In this document: positions 56,322-64,000 of the stretch, piece after piece
Layout: each line of letters starts with the position of its first letter
How positions within the stretch are numbered: the stretch's first letter is position 1
Origin: Gemmatimonadetes bacterium bin94
GTDB taxonomy: Bacteria > Gemmatimonadota > Gemmatimonadetes > Longimicrobiales > Gaopeijiaceae
NCBI GenBank assembly: GCA_002238865.1
Contig: MPNE01000001.1
Span: 248,001 to 312,000 of the forward strand
DNA: 64,000 nucleotides
Reading direction: 5' to 3'
Made by a program: the position numbers and the translations under genes
Notes under the pieces: model-generated
Database searches by the model: none
Told to the model about the DNA's origin: nothing
The model's input: the letters and a program-made list of their open reading frames with translations, nothing else

Positions 56322-56330
56322 TGTTAGAAT
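56322..56330 (+). promoter_or_regulatory. Extended -10 promoter for trxA
   Basis: TGTTAGAAT combines the extended -10 TGn with TAGAAT. No good -35 is present, as is common for extended -10 promoters. It lies ~90 bases before the trxA ATG. Confidence 0.4.
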
Positions 56331-56419
56331 AGTTGGGTGGAATCATCGCGGCGGGCTCGGGCGACCACTCCGGCGCCGGGCCCGAACAACGAAACCAGTC
56401 TTCGCGGGAGACTTTGATA

Positions 56420-56752
56420 ATGGCAGACAACGGCAACCTCGTCACGATAACCGATGACAACTTCGAGGACGAGATCGAGCAGTACGACGGTCTCGCCATG
56501 GTCGATTTCTGGGCCGAGTGGTGCGGCCCCTGCCGGATGATCGCTCCGTTGGTCAGCGAATTGGCCGACGACTTCGCCGGAAAGGTGCGCGTCGGAAAGC
56601 TGGACGTGGATGTGAACATGTCCACCTCGATGCGCTTCGGAGTGCGGTCGATCCCCAGCATCCTTTTCTTCAAGGACGGGCAGCACGTTGACACGGTCAT
56701 CGGCGCGGTGCCGAAGACCCAGCTGCAGCAGAAGATCGAGCAGCACCTCTAG
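56420..56752 (+). CDS. trxA: Thioredoxin
   Basis: A 110-residue cytoplasmic thioredoxin with the active site WCGPC (Cys35, Cys38), FWAEWCGPCRMIAP around it and the cis-Pro loop SIPSILFF. Single-domain and standard length. GGGAGA precedes ATG 56420. rsmI follows 47 bases later. Confidence 0.96.
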   Translation: MADNGNLVTITDDNFEDEIEQYDGLAMVDFWAEWCGPCRMIAPLVSELADDFAGKVRVGKLDVDVNMSTSMRFGVRSIPSILFFKDGQHVDTVIGAVPKTQLQQKIEQHL

Positions 56753-56799
56753 CAGTCCGTGGACAAGATCCACGGGCTGCCAACCTGGAGCGGGAGCGC

Positions 56800-57699
56800 G
56801 TGTGTGCGGGAACCCTCTACATCGTCGCCACACCCATCGGGAATCTGGCCGATCTGACGACGCGGGCGAGGGATACCCTCGCGTCCGCCGACCATATACT
56901 GGCCGAAGACACGCGACGCGCCCGCGTACTCCTTTCCCACATCGGCGTCGAGGCCCGGCCGGTGTCGCTCCACGCCCACAACGAGGCTGGTCGCGTCGAG
57001 CGGGTGCGGCGCTGGCTGTCACGCGGCGCCGACGTGGCTCTGGTGTCGGACGCGGGCACGCCGCTGCTCTCGGACCCGGGCGCCCGCGTGCTTCGCGCCG
57101 CGGTCGACGGCGGTCACCCCGTCGTGCCGCTCCCGGGGGCTTCCGCCATACTCGCGGGACTGGTGGCGTCGGGACTACCTTGTGTCCCGTTCACCTTCGT
57201 TGGATTCCTGCCGCGGAAGGCGGGAGAGCGGGCCCGGGCGCTGGAGCGGATCATCGACGCACGAGAAACGACGGTTCTCTTCGAGGCACCGAGGCGGCTG
57301 GTCCCGCTGCTCGAAGAGCTGGCCGGGCTCGTCGATGGGGCCGGTGGGGAAGGGCGGGGATCCCGGTCCGGAGCGCCCCGCCGCATCGCGGTTTGCCGCG
57401 AGATGACCAAGGTGCACGAGGAGGTGTTCCGCGGCACCCCGGCAGAGGGCGCTCGCCACTACGGCGAGAAGCCGCCACGGGGCGAGGTCACGGTGGTTAT
57501 CGAGGGACGTCCGGCCGCGGCAGGGGTGGCGGACCCGGAAGATGTGGACAGTGAGGCGGCCGCCGCACTCGCCGACGGGCTCGCGCCCACCGTCGCGGCG
57601 AAACGGGTGGCACGGGCAACGGGGGTGTCGAGACGGGACGCGTACGAAGCCGTGATGAGGGCGAAGAGGGGGGAGACGGGGGCGGGGGGGGCTGCATGA
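56800..57699 (+). CDS. rsmI: 16S rRNA (cytidine(1402)-2'-O)-methyltransferase
   Basis: A 299-residue tetrapyrrole-methylase-fold enzyme that methylates the ribose of C1402 in 16S rRNA. The start TLYIVATPIGNLADLTTRA, AEDTRRARVLLSHIG and SDAGTPLLSDPG are diagnostic. GTG 56800 was chosen. Its stop overlaps the next gene's ATG. Confidence 0.94.
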   Translation: MCAGTLYIVATPIGNLADLTTRARDTLASADHILAEDTRRARVLLSHIGVEARPVSLHAHNEAGRVERVRRWLSRGADVALVSDAGTPLLSDPGARVLRAAVDGGHPVVPLPGASAILAGLVASGLPCVPFTFVGFLPRKAGERARALERIIDARETTVLFEAPRRLVPLLEELAGLVDGAGGEGRGSRSGAPRRIAVCREMTKVHEEVFRGTPAEGARHYGEKPPRGEVTVVIEGRPAAAGVADPEDVDSEAAAALADGLAPTVAAKRVARATGVSRRDAYEAVMRAKRGETGAGGAA

Positions 57700-58394
57700 G
57701 GGCTGGGCGTCGAATCGTGCTGGCCATGATCGCCTTGGGCCTGGGCCAGGTCGCTGCGGCGGAGCCGGCCGGCGCCCAGGGGTCCGGCCCCGTCACGATC
57801 GGCCGGCTCCAGTACGAAGGGGGCGGGGATTGGTACGCCAATCCATCCTCCCTGCCCAACCTTCTCGCCGCCGTCCGGGAGCGGACGGGCATCCCCACCG
57901 CCGATCGCGAGATCCCGGTCCGCCCCACCGACCCCCGTCTGCGCGACTTCCCCTTCCTCTACATGACCGGCCACGGCAATGTCCGCTTTTCTCCCGACGA
58001 GCGCCTGGCCCTGCGAAACTACCTGCTCGGCGGCGGGTTTCTCCACGCCGACGACAACTACGGGCTGGACGAGTCCTTTCGCCAGGAGATTGCCAGGATC
58101 TTTCCCGAGAAGGAGCTCGTTGAACTCCCGCCCGGGCACCCGGTCTTCGGGGCTCCCTATCCATTCCCGGAGGGGTTGCCGAAGATTCATGAGCACGACG
58201 GCGCCCCACCGCAAGCGTTCGGGATCTTTCATCAGGAGAGGCTGGTCGTCATCTACACCTACGAATCCGATCTCGGCGACGGCTGGGAGGATGCGGACGT
58301 GCATGAGGACGCCGCCGAGGTCCGGGAAGACGCCCTGCGGATGGGCGTGAACATCTTCGTCTTCGCGCTCACCCAGGGGGTGCGTGCGTCATGA
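57696..58394 (+). CDS. DUF4159 domain protein, exported
   Basis: A 232-residue protein with a signal peptide (cleavage likely after AGA in the AEPAGAQ region) and a DUF4159 domain: IGRLQYEGGGDWYANPSSLP, FPFLYMTGHGNVRFS, LRNYLLGGGFLHADDNYG. These are glutamine-amidotransferase-like folds of unknown function, often beside BatA/MoxR-type genes in Bacteroidota and Planctomycetota. The stop overlaps the next ATG. Confidence 0.85.
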   Translation: MRAGRRIVLAMIALGLGQVAAAEPAGAQGSGPVTIGRLQYEGGGDWYANPSSLPNLLAAVRERTGIPTADREIPVRPTDPRLRDFPFLYMTGHGNVRFSPDERLALRNYLLGGGFLHADDNYGLDESFRQEIARIFPEKELVELPPGHPVFGAPYPFPEGLPKIHEHDGAPPQAFGIFHQERLVVIYTYESDLGDGWEDADVHEDAAEVREDALRMGVNIFVFALTQGVRAS

Positions 58395-61300
58395 TTTCCT
58401 TTGGGGGCCGAATCGGCCGGGCGGTCGAGGGTGTGCGAGACCACCTGTCCCGTTCGCTCGGCCTGATGGTGGCGGCGTGGTGCGGCACGGCCGGGCTCCT
58501 TCTCCTTCTTCTGGCGGCGGCTCTCGCAGGGGGCGACGGCTGGGACGCGGGGAGTCCCGTTCCCCTGCTCATTGCGGTCCTGATCGTGGGGCTGCTGCCC
58601 GGAGGGATCTGGTGGTGGCGCCGTCTCGGCAGGCACTGGTGCGCGGAGCACCGGGTCACGCGCGCCATGGATCGCATCGCGCGGCTCGAAGAGGGTGCGG
58701 TGCTTGGAGGCCTGGAGCTGTCGCGCGAGGCGCCTCCGGGGACGTCCCCGTCGCTGCGCGAGCTGGCTCTGCGGAGGATCGGGCAGCGGCTCTCCGCCGA
58801 TGCAAAGACACTTTCCGGCGCGCTGGGCAAGCGGATCGGCGCACGTGCGCGCCGCGGCATGACCGCGTTGCTGGTGGCAGCGCCCGCTGCGCTCCTGGTG
58901 TTGGCCCTGGCGCCGTCCCGCACCTTCAGCGCCTGGGATGGCCTCCTCAGTCCGCTTGCCGTGCTTGCCGAACCCACCCTCCCCCCCGTGTCCGTTGAAC
59001 CCGGCACGATCGATGTCGCCAGGGGTGCGGTCATCGAGGTCATCGCCGTGGCGCCGCTCCGCGATAGTGTGACCCTGCACTGGGACGTGACGGGCCAGGT
59101 CACCCGGTGGAGCGTGGTCTCGGTGTCCGACGGGGCCGGCCGGATGTCTCTGCCCCCTGTCAACGCCGAGACACGCTACTGGGTCGAAGCACCCGACGGA
59201 GCTCGCAGCGAGCTTCACGTCCTCACCCCGGTCGATCCCCTCTTCGTCAGCACGTTCACCGTCGAGGTGACGTATCCTCCCCACACGGGGATTCCGCCCG
59301 GGGAGTATCAGAACGAAGTGCCCGCGCTGGCCATCCCCGCGGGGACGCACATCCGTGTGCGCGGAGAGGGAAGCCGGGGCATCGGCGCGGGAGCGCTGCT
59401 CGACGACGAGGGGCGCACCGTTGTCGAACTCGCGGTCCGCGAAGCGCGTTTCGAGGGCAACTGGATCCCCGCGCGCACGGGGACCTATGCATGGGCGTTC
59501 AGCGACGCGGCGGGTGGCGAAGCGGCCGTGATTCCGGAGCCGCTGTCGCTGGAGGTGATCCCGGACACACCCCCCGAGGTGGCGATCGTCTACCCCGGCG
59601 TGGACACGATCATGCCGGTCGATCTGCGCCAGCCGCTGGTCATCCATGCCCGCGACGACTACGGCGTTGAGCGTGTCGAGATCGTGGTGCGGCGGGTCAG
59701 CTCCTTCGGCGAGGCGGGAGAGCCGGTGGTGCACGGCGTGGAGCTGGGGGGATCGGCGGGGGCGATCGTGCGGCCCGTGCTGGACATCTCGGGCTGGACT
59801 CTATCTCCGGGCGACACGATCCGCTACCTGGCGCGGGTGATCGACAATCATCCGTCGCGCCAGGTGCGCGAGAGCGTCGAATACGCGCTGTGGATGGGCG
59901 GGACCACCGAGCTGGAACGTGCGGCCCAGGAAGAGCTGGACCGCACGGCCGACGGCGTGGAGGAACTGGCCGAGGAGGCGCGGCGGGCCGAGGAAGACAC
60001 CCGGGAACTCCAGCAGCGCAACGAGCTTGAGGGAAACGCGAACGACGGGGCTCAGCGCAACGGACAGTCCGACTTCCAGGAGAGGGAGGAGGTCGCGCAG
60101 GCTCTGGAGCGCCAGGATCGGATGATGCAGGCCCTGGACTCCCTGCAGCAGGAACTTGCCGAACTGCGGGATGCCCTGACCGACGCGGGACTGGCGGACC
60201 CCGAACTCCGGGATCGGCTGCAGGATCTGGAGAAGCTCCTGGAGAACATGGCGCCCGAGGAGGGACGAGACGAGCTGGCCGAGCTGGGCGACGAACTCGC
60301 CGGGATGGACCCGGAAGAGCTTCAGGCCGCCCTGCAGAAGATGGCGCTCGACCAGGAGCGTCTCAGACAGCGTCTGGAAGATTCTCTGGAGCAGTTCAGG
60401 AGTGCGGCCATCGAACAGGACTTTCGTGCGACCAGCCAAGAGGCCCAGGAGCTGGCGGAAGAGCAGGAGATCCTGGCGGACGCGATGTTGGAGGGCGGCG
60501 AGGAAGCCATGCGGGCCGAGCAGCAAGCCGCGCTGGAGGCTCAGGCGGAGACGCTGCAGGAGCAGCTGGAGGAGTTGCAGCAGCGGCTCGACGAGGCCGG
60601 AGAGCAAAGTGCCGGCGCGGGGGTTCAGGAGGCCCGCCACCAGCTGAGCCAGGCCCGGCAGCAGATGCAGCAGGCGGCCCGGATGGCTCAGCAGGGACAG
60701 CAGCAGAGCGCGGGCGAGCAGGCGCAGCAGGCCGCCGGGGATCTGTCCGAGGTGTCCCAGCAGCTGAACCAGGCCCAGATGCAGATGCAGCAGGAAATGA
60801 TGAACCGGGTCCGTGACGCACTGGGCCGGACGGCCACCGGCGCGCTCGCGCTGGCCCGAAGCCAGTCGGAGTTGCGTGAGCAGATGCAGGGCGCGAGCGC
60901 GGCGGAACTCGCCGCGCTCCGCGGGGACGAGGCGGCCATCGCGCAGGGGATCCGCAACCTCGCCGAGAACTACGCCGAGGACACCGAGATGGCGGCTCCG
61001 GGGGCGCGCGATCTGCTCACTGCGGTCGGCCAGGCGATGGAGCGGCTCGACGGCACGATCGAGGCGATTGAGAATCCGCGCGGACGCGGTCCCTCCCCGA
61101 TGGCCGAGGCGGAGGCGGTGGTGCGCACCCTCAACGAAGTCGCGCGCATGGCCATGACCTCGGGCCAGCAGGGCCAGGCGCAGGGCTCGGCGTCAGCCGG
61201 CGAGCAGATGATGCAGCAGCTGCAGCAACTCGCTCAGCAACAGGGCGAGATCATGCAGGACGCGTCGTCGCTCACGCCGATGAGACTCGGCCAGGAGACG

Positions 61301-61753
61301 ATGGCCGAGCAGGTCGAGGAGATGGCGGGACGGCAGGAAGAGGTAGCTGAGGAACTCGGCGAGATGTCGGAAGAGGGTGCCCCGGAAGGGGACCCCCTGG
61401 GTGATCTGTCCGCCCTCGCCGAGGAAGCCGCGCGGCTGGCGGAGGCGCTCTCCCAGGGGCGGTTGGACCCGGAAGTGTTGCGCCGTCAGGAAAGGTTGTT
61501 TCACCGGTTGCTCGACGCCGGACGCACCCTCGAACGTGACGAGGAGTCGGAGGAGCGGGAATCGGATCAGGCCGGCGCGTTCACGCGGGAAGAGGTCGGA
61601 GCGCTAACCGCGGGCGAATTGGACGCGCTGCGCTTCGAGCTGCCCGGCGCCTCGGTCCTGCGCGCCCTGCCACCGGCGCAGCGTGCACTGGTGCTACTCT
61701 ATTTCGAGCGCCTGAACCGGATCGCTCCGCCGGGCGGGGAAGGGGACCGGTGA
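58391..61753 (+). CDS. Large membrane protein, DUF4175-like, with coiled-coil half
   Basis: A 1120-residue protein. Membrane helices lie at ~26-48, ~55-75 and ~157-177, then beta-rich segments (~195-510, e.g. VEPGTIDVARGAVIEVIAV). A very long Glu/Gln/Ala-rich helical region (~515-1060) has many QQ and EEL heptads, ending with a short globular part (TREEVGALTAGELDALRFEL). The layout matches DUF4175-type proteins of the DUF4159/BatA neighbourhood. It is probably a periplasmic stalk or scaffold anchored in the inner membrane. The function is unknown. Confidence 0.7.
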   Translation: MISFGGRIGRAVEGVRDHLSRSLGLMVAAWCGTAGLLLLLLAAALAGGDGWDAGSPVPLLIAVLIVGLLPGGIWWWRRLGRHWCAEHRVTRAMDRIARLEEGAVLGGLELSREAPPGTSPSLRELALRRIGQRLSADAKTLSGALGKRIGARARRGMTALLVAAPAALLVLALAPSRTFSAWDGLLSPLAVLAEPTLPPVSVEPGTIDVARGAVIEVIAVAPLRDSVTLHWDVTGQVTRWSVVSVSDGAGRMSLPPVNAETRYWVEAPDGARSELHVLTPVDPLFVSTFTVEVTYPPHTGIPPGEYQNEVPALAIPAGTHIRVRGEGSRGIGAGALLDDEGRTVVELAVREARFEGNWIPARTGTYAWAFSDAAGGEAAVIPEPLSLEVIPDTPPEVAIVYPGVDTIMPVDLRQPLVIHARDDYGVERVEIVVRRVSSFGEAGEPVVHGVELGGSAGAIVRPVLDISGWTLSPGDTIRYLARVIDNHPSRQVRESVEYALWMGGTTELERAAQEELDRTADGVEELAEEARRAEEDTRELQQRNELEGNANDGAQRNGQSDFQEREEVAQALERQDRMMQALDSLQQELAELRDALTDAGLADPELRDRLQDLEKLLENMAPEEGRDELAELGDELAGMDPEELQAALQKMALDQERLRQRLEDSLEQFRSAAIEQDFRATSQEAQELAEEQEILADAMLEGGEEAMRAEQQAALEAQAETLQEQLEELQQRLDEAGEQSAGAGVQEARHQLSQARQQMQQAARMAQQGQQQSAGEQAQQAAGDLSEVSQQLNQAQMQMQQEMMNRVRDALGRTATGALALARSQSELREQMQGASAAELAALRGDEAAIAQGIRNLAENYAEDTEMAAPGARDLLTAVGQAMERLDGTIEAIENPRGRGPSPMAEAEAVVRTLNEVARMAMTSGQQGQAQGSASAGEQMMQQLQQLAQQQGEIMQDASSLTPMRLGQETMAEQVEEMAGRQEEVAEELGEMSEEGAPEGDPLGDLSALAEEAARLAEALSQGRLDPEVLRRQERLFHRLLDAGRTLERDEESEERESDQAGAFTREEVGALTAGELDALRFELPGASVLRALPPAQRALVLLYFERLNRIAPPGGEGDR

Positions 61754-63549
61754 TGCGGGCGGCCGTGAAGGGTGCGGCGACGTTGTTTGGTGCCGCGGTG
61801 CTGGGGCTCGGGCCCGTCTACCCCGCTCACGGTCAGTCGCGTTCGGACCCCAGGCTGGAAAACCGCATGCTCAGGGAGGCGACCGCCCAGGAGGCGCGGG
61901 GGAACCTCGACCAGGCCGAGACGACGCTGCGCGAGCTGCTTCGTCTGCATCCGTCGTCGTCCGCGGCCGTCTTCGGGCTGGAGCGCGTGTTCAGGGCCGG
62001 CGGGCGCCTCGCCGATGTCCTGCCCGTGGTCGATGCCTACCTGGCCGTGGATCCCGAGGCGGACCCGATACGGGGACTCGGAGTGAGGGTGCTCGCCGAG
62101 ACGGGCGCGGGCGAGGGGCTGGAGCGAGCGGTCGCGGCGTGGATACTCGCCGCGCCCGGCTCCCCCGATCCGTACCGCGAGGGCGCACTGGCCTACGTGG
62201 AGTTGTTCGGGGCGGGGCGGGCCGCCGAACTGCTCGAAGAAGGGCTGGTTTCACTCAACGATCCACCCGTTCTTCTGATCGAACTCGGGGATGTCCAGGT
62301 GGCGGCGGGGCGGGTCGAGGACGGAGCGGCTGCCTGGGCGCGCGCGCTGGGACGCGACCGCGCGAGGAACGGCGACATCTTCCGCCGCGTCGCGGACATG
62401 GGAGAGGAACGGACCGCTTCAGCCGCCGTGATCGTAGCCGCGCTGGGAGAGGAGCCCACCACCGTTCCGCGGCTTGAAGCGGGTGCCGAACTCGCGTTGC
62501 GCGAGGATCTGGAAGTGCAAGCGCAGACCCTCGCCGGAGCGGTCCGCGAGCGCCTGGACGACCCTGAGGCACGCGGCTTCCTGAAGGGTTTCGCGCGCAA
62601 GGCGGAAGACCTGGACAGGCCGGGCAGCGCTCTGTGGGCCTACCGGAGGCTCGTGGAGCTGGTCGACGATGCTTCGGAAGCCCGCTCCAACGACGATCGA
62701 CTGGCGCGCGCCGCGATGGCTGTGGCCGATACGGCTGCCGCGCTCGCCGCCAGGCGGAGGATCACGCAGTCGCATGGTCATGGGTCGCCCCAGCGGCAGG
62801 CGTCGTGGACGGAGCAGCTGCGCATCCAGGTGGTCGCGGAGGACGCCGAGACGGCGATGGAGGCGCTGGGCGAGTTCAGGAACGAGTTTCCGGACGCCGC
62901 CGAGTTGGACGAACTGTCGGCCGCGCTCGCGTCCCGGCTCCTCGGCAGCGGGATGCGCGAGGCCGCTCTGGAGGTGCTGAACGGCATCGAGGGCCCCGGA
63001 GCCGGGCTGGAACGCGCCTTCCTCCTGTTGGAAGGCGGGGCGATCGGGGAGGGCATCGCCGCCCTGCAGGCATCGCTTCCCGATCTGGAGCCGTCCCACG
63101 CGACCGAAATCCTCGAGCTGTCGCTCGCGCTGGGAGAACTCACGTCGACGGGGGCCCGGTTGGCGGCGCACGTCGCCATCACCGGCCACCGGGGACACCC
63201 CGAGGACGGGATCGACGCTGTCGTGGCGGGGATCGACGCGGTCCCCGCCTCCGACAGGCCGGCGATCCTGGCCATGGCGGCACGAGTGGCCGACGAGGTG
63301 GGGCACGAGGAGGTCGCGACGGGTTTTCGGCGAAGGATCGTCGTCGAACACCCGGATGCGCGAGAGTTTCCAGAAGCGGCCGTGCGGCTCGCAAGGGCAG
63401 TGGCAGCGCACCCGGGAGGCCGGGACGAGGCGGTTCGCATCCTTGAAGCGCTGATCGTCGGCCTGCCGGACAGTCCCGTTGTTCCGGGCGCGCGCCGGGA
63501 GCTGCAACGCATCCTGGCAATCGGTCCCGGGGAAGGAGCAGTCGGATGA
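61750..63549 (+). CDS. Exported helical-repeat (TPR-like) protein
   Basis: A 599-residue protein with an N-terminal signal peptide (cleavage near AHGQ, ~28) and helical pairs throughout resembling TPR (e.g. LDQAETTLRELLRLHPSSSAAVFGLE, quoted in part: AETTLRELLRLHPSSSA). Alanine- and glutamate-rich. It overlaps the stop of the DUF4175-like gene and the start of the next. The role is probably a periplasmic protein-protein scaffold in the same envelope system. Confidence 0.65.
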   Translation: MMRAAVKGAATLFGAAVLGLGPVYPAHGQSRSDPRLENRMLREATAQEARGNLDQAETTLRELLRLHPSSSAAVFGLERVFRAGGRLADVLPVVDAYLAVDPEADPIRGLGVRVLAETGAGEGLERAVAAWILAAPGSPDPYREGALAYVELFGAGRAAELLEEGLVSLNDPPVLLIELGDVQVAAGRVEDGAAAWARALGRDRARNGDIFRRVADMGEERTASAAVIVAALGEEPTTVPRLEAGAELALREDLEVQAQTLAGAVRERLDDPEARGFLKGFARKAEDLDRPGSALWAYRRLVELVDDASEARSNDDRLARAAMAVADTAAALAARRRITQSHGHGSPQRQASWTEQLRIQVVAEDAETAMEALGEFRNEFPDAAELDELSAALASRLLGSGMREAALEVLNGIEGPGAGLERAFLLLEGGAIGEGIAALQASLPDLEPSHATEILELSLALGELTSTGARLAAHVAITGHRGHPEDGIDAVVAGIDAVPASDRPAILAMAARVADEVGHEEVATGFRRRIVVEHPDAREFPEAAVRLARAVAAHPGGRDEAVRILEALIVGLPDSPVVPGARRELQRILAIGPGEGAVG

Positions 63550-64000
63550 GAAGATTGGTCGTGAGCGCGTGGCTGGTGCTGGCCACCGCCTGCACCTCGG
63601 ACGGGAGCGCGCAGATGCTGCTCGTTCCCATGGACCGGAGCCAGGCGAATCATCTCAAGGCGTACGGACTCACGTACGCTGTCCTGGAGCAGGGGGGTCG
63701 CGCCGAGTGGCTCCTCAACTTCCAGGGCGGATCGTTCCTGCTGCCCGACACCGAGGCCACCCGCCGCCACGCCGCGCTCCTGGGCGTCTCCATCCAGCCC
63801 GTGGCCGTGGCCGACGAGGCTCGCATCCGGGGGATCGTTGCGGCTTCCAACATGGAGTCGGTCGTTCTGGAGAAGGCCACGAAGATCGCCATCTACACGC
63901 CGCCCAACAGCGCGCCATGGGACGATGCGGTCACCATGGCCCTGGAATACGCCGAAATCCCGTACGACCAGGTGTGGGACGACGACGTCATGGAGGGCGG
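63546..64000 (+). CDS. Secreted protein, 'asparagine synthetase B'-named family (partial)
   Basis: A 151-residue N-terminal part cut by the window edge. A signal peptide is followed by LLVPMDRSQANHLKAYGLTY, LEQGGRAEWLLNFQGGSF and PWDDAVTMALEYAEIPYDQ. This resembles a Bacteroidota family often labelled asparagine synthetase B although it has a signal peptide and no evident synthetase motif; the name is probably misleading. It is the fourth gene of the DUF4159 operon (ATGA overlap). Confidence 0.65.
   Translation, partial: MRRLVVSAWLVLATACTSDGSAQMLLVPMDRSQANHLKAYGLTYAVLEQGGRAEWLLNFQGGSFLLPDTEATRRHAALLGVSIQPVAVADEARIRGIVAASNMESVVLEKATKIAIYTPPNSAPWDDAVTMALEYAEIPYDQVWDDDVMEG

Overview
The window looks like a chromosomal segment of a high-GC Gram-negative-type bacterium. 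Its gene order (rpsB-tsf-pyrH-frr-uppS-cdsA-dxr-rseP, rimP-nusA-infB-rbfA-truB-ribF-rpsO-pnp-M16, mreBCD-mrdA-rodA), a short Thermus-like EF-Ts, a tailed ribosomal protein S2, a GlmU-like nucleotidyltransferase and DUF4159/DUF4175-type envelope genes fit Gemmatimonadota best (inference, not a phylogenetic placement). No rRNA, tRNA or CRISPR array was recognised. Genes are tightly packed, often with ATGA, GTGA or TGATG stop/start overlaps, and antisense open frames are frequent because of the high GC.

Layout. 1-1640 (minus) is the edge of an apparent mobile or accessory region: a two-domain HTH/AlpA-like regulator and a winged-helix protein. 1941-3863 (plus) is a three-gene exported cassette: an 8-Cys small peptide, a membrane-anchored thioredoxin-fold-like protein lacking CxxC, and a beta-propeller lipoprotein. 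4165-12355 is the ribosomal/isoprenoid/lipid/protease operon, opened by a near-consensus promoter. 12383-15501 (minus) holds manC, a GlmU-like gene and a YycJ-type MBL hydrolase. 15634-21052 carries a lipoprotein, serS, an orphan histidine kinase and a UvrD/PcrA helicase. 21151-21774 (minus) is a DUF948-like membrane protein, divergent from murA.

23124-30927 is the rimP-nusA-infB-ylxP-rbfA-truB-ribF-rpsO translation operon, headed by a promoter plus an attenuator-like terminator. pnp and an M16 peptidase follow, then an unusual alanine dehydrogenase-dUTPase fusion. 36122-41646 is the rod-shape cluster. 41685-49992 encodes accD, folC, hisS, a small membrane protein, proS, lysA and guaA. 50032-52391 (minus) is an OPT transporter with a lipoprotein. 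clpB is divergent from it across a region with three phased palindromes. 55203-57699 has a lipoprotein, a VOC/epimerase gene (minus), trxA and rsmI. 57696 to the end is an envelope-type operon (DUF4159, a DUF4175-like coiled-coil giant, a repeat protein, and a secreted protein cut by the window edge).

The points most worth a second look are: the exported peptide/thioredoxin-like/propeller cassette; the Ald-Dut fusion; three phased palindromic operators before clpB; a promoter-attenuator in front of rimP-nusA; a two-stem structure between rpsO and pnp; MurA with Asp in place of the catalytic Cys; and several promoters whose -10 element lies directly before the start codon, suggesting leaderless mRNAs.
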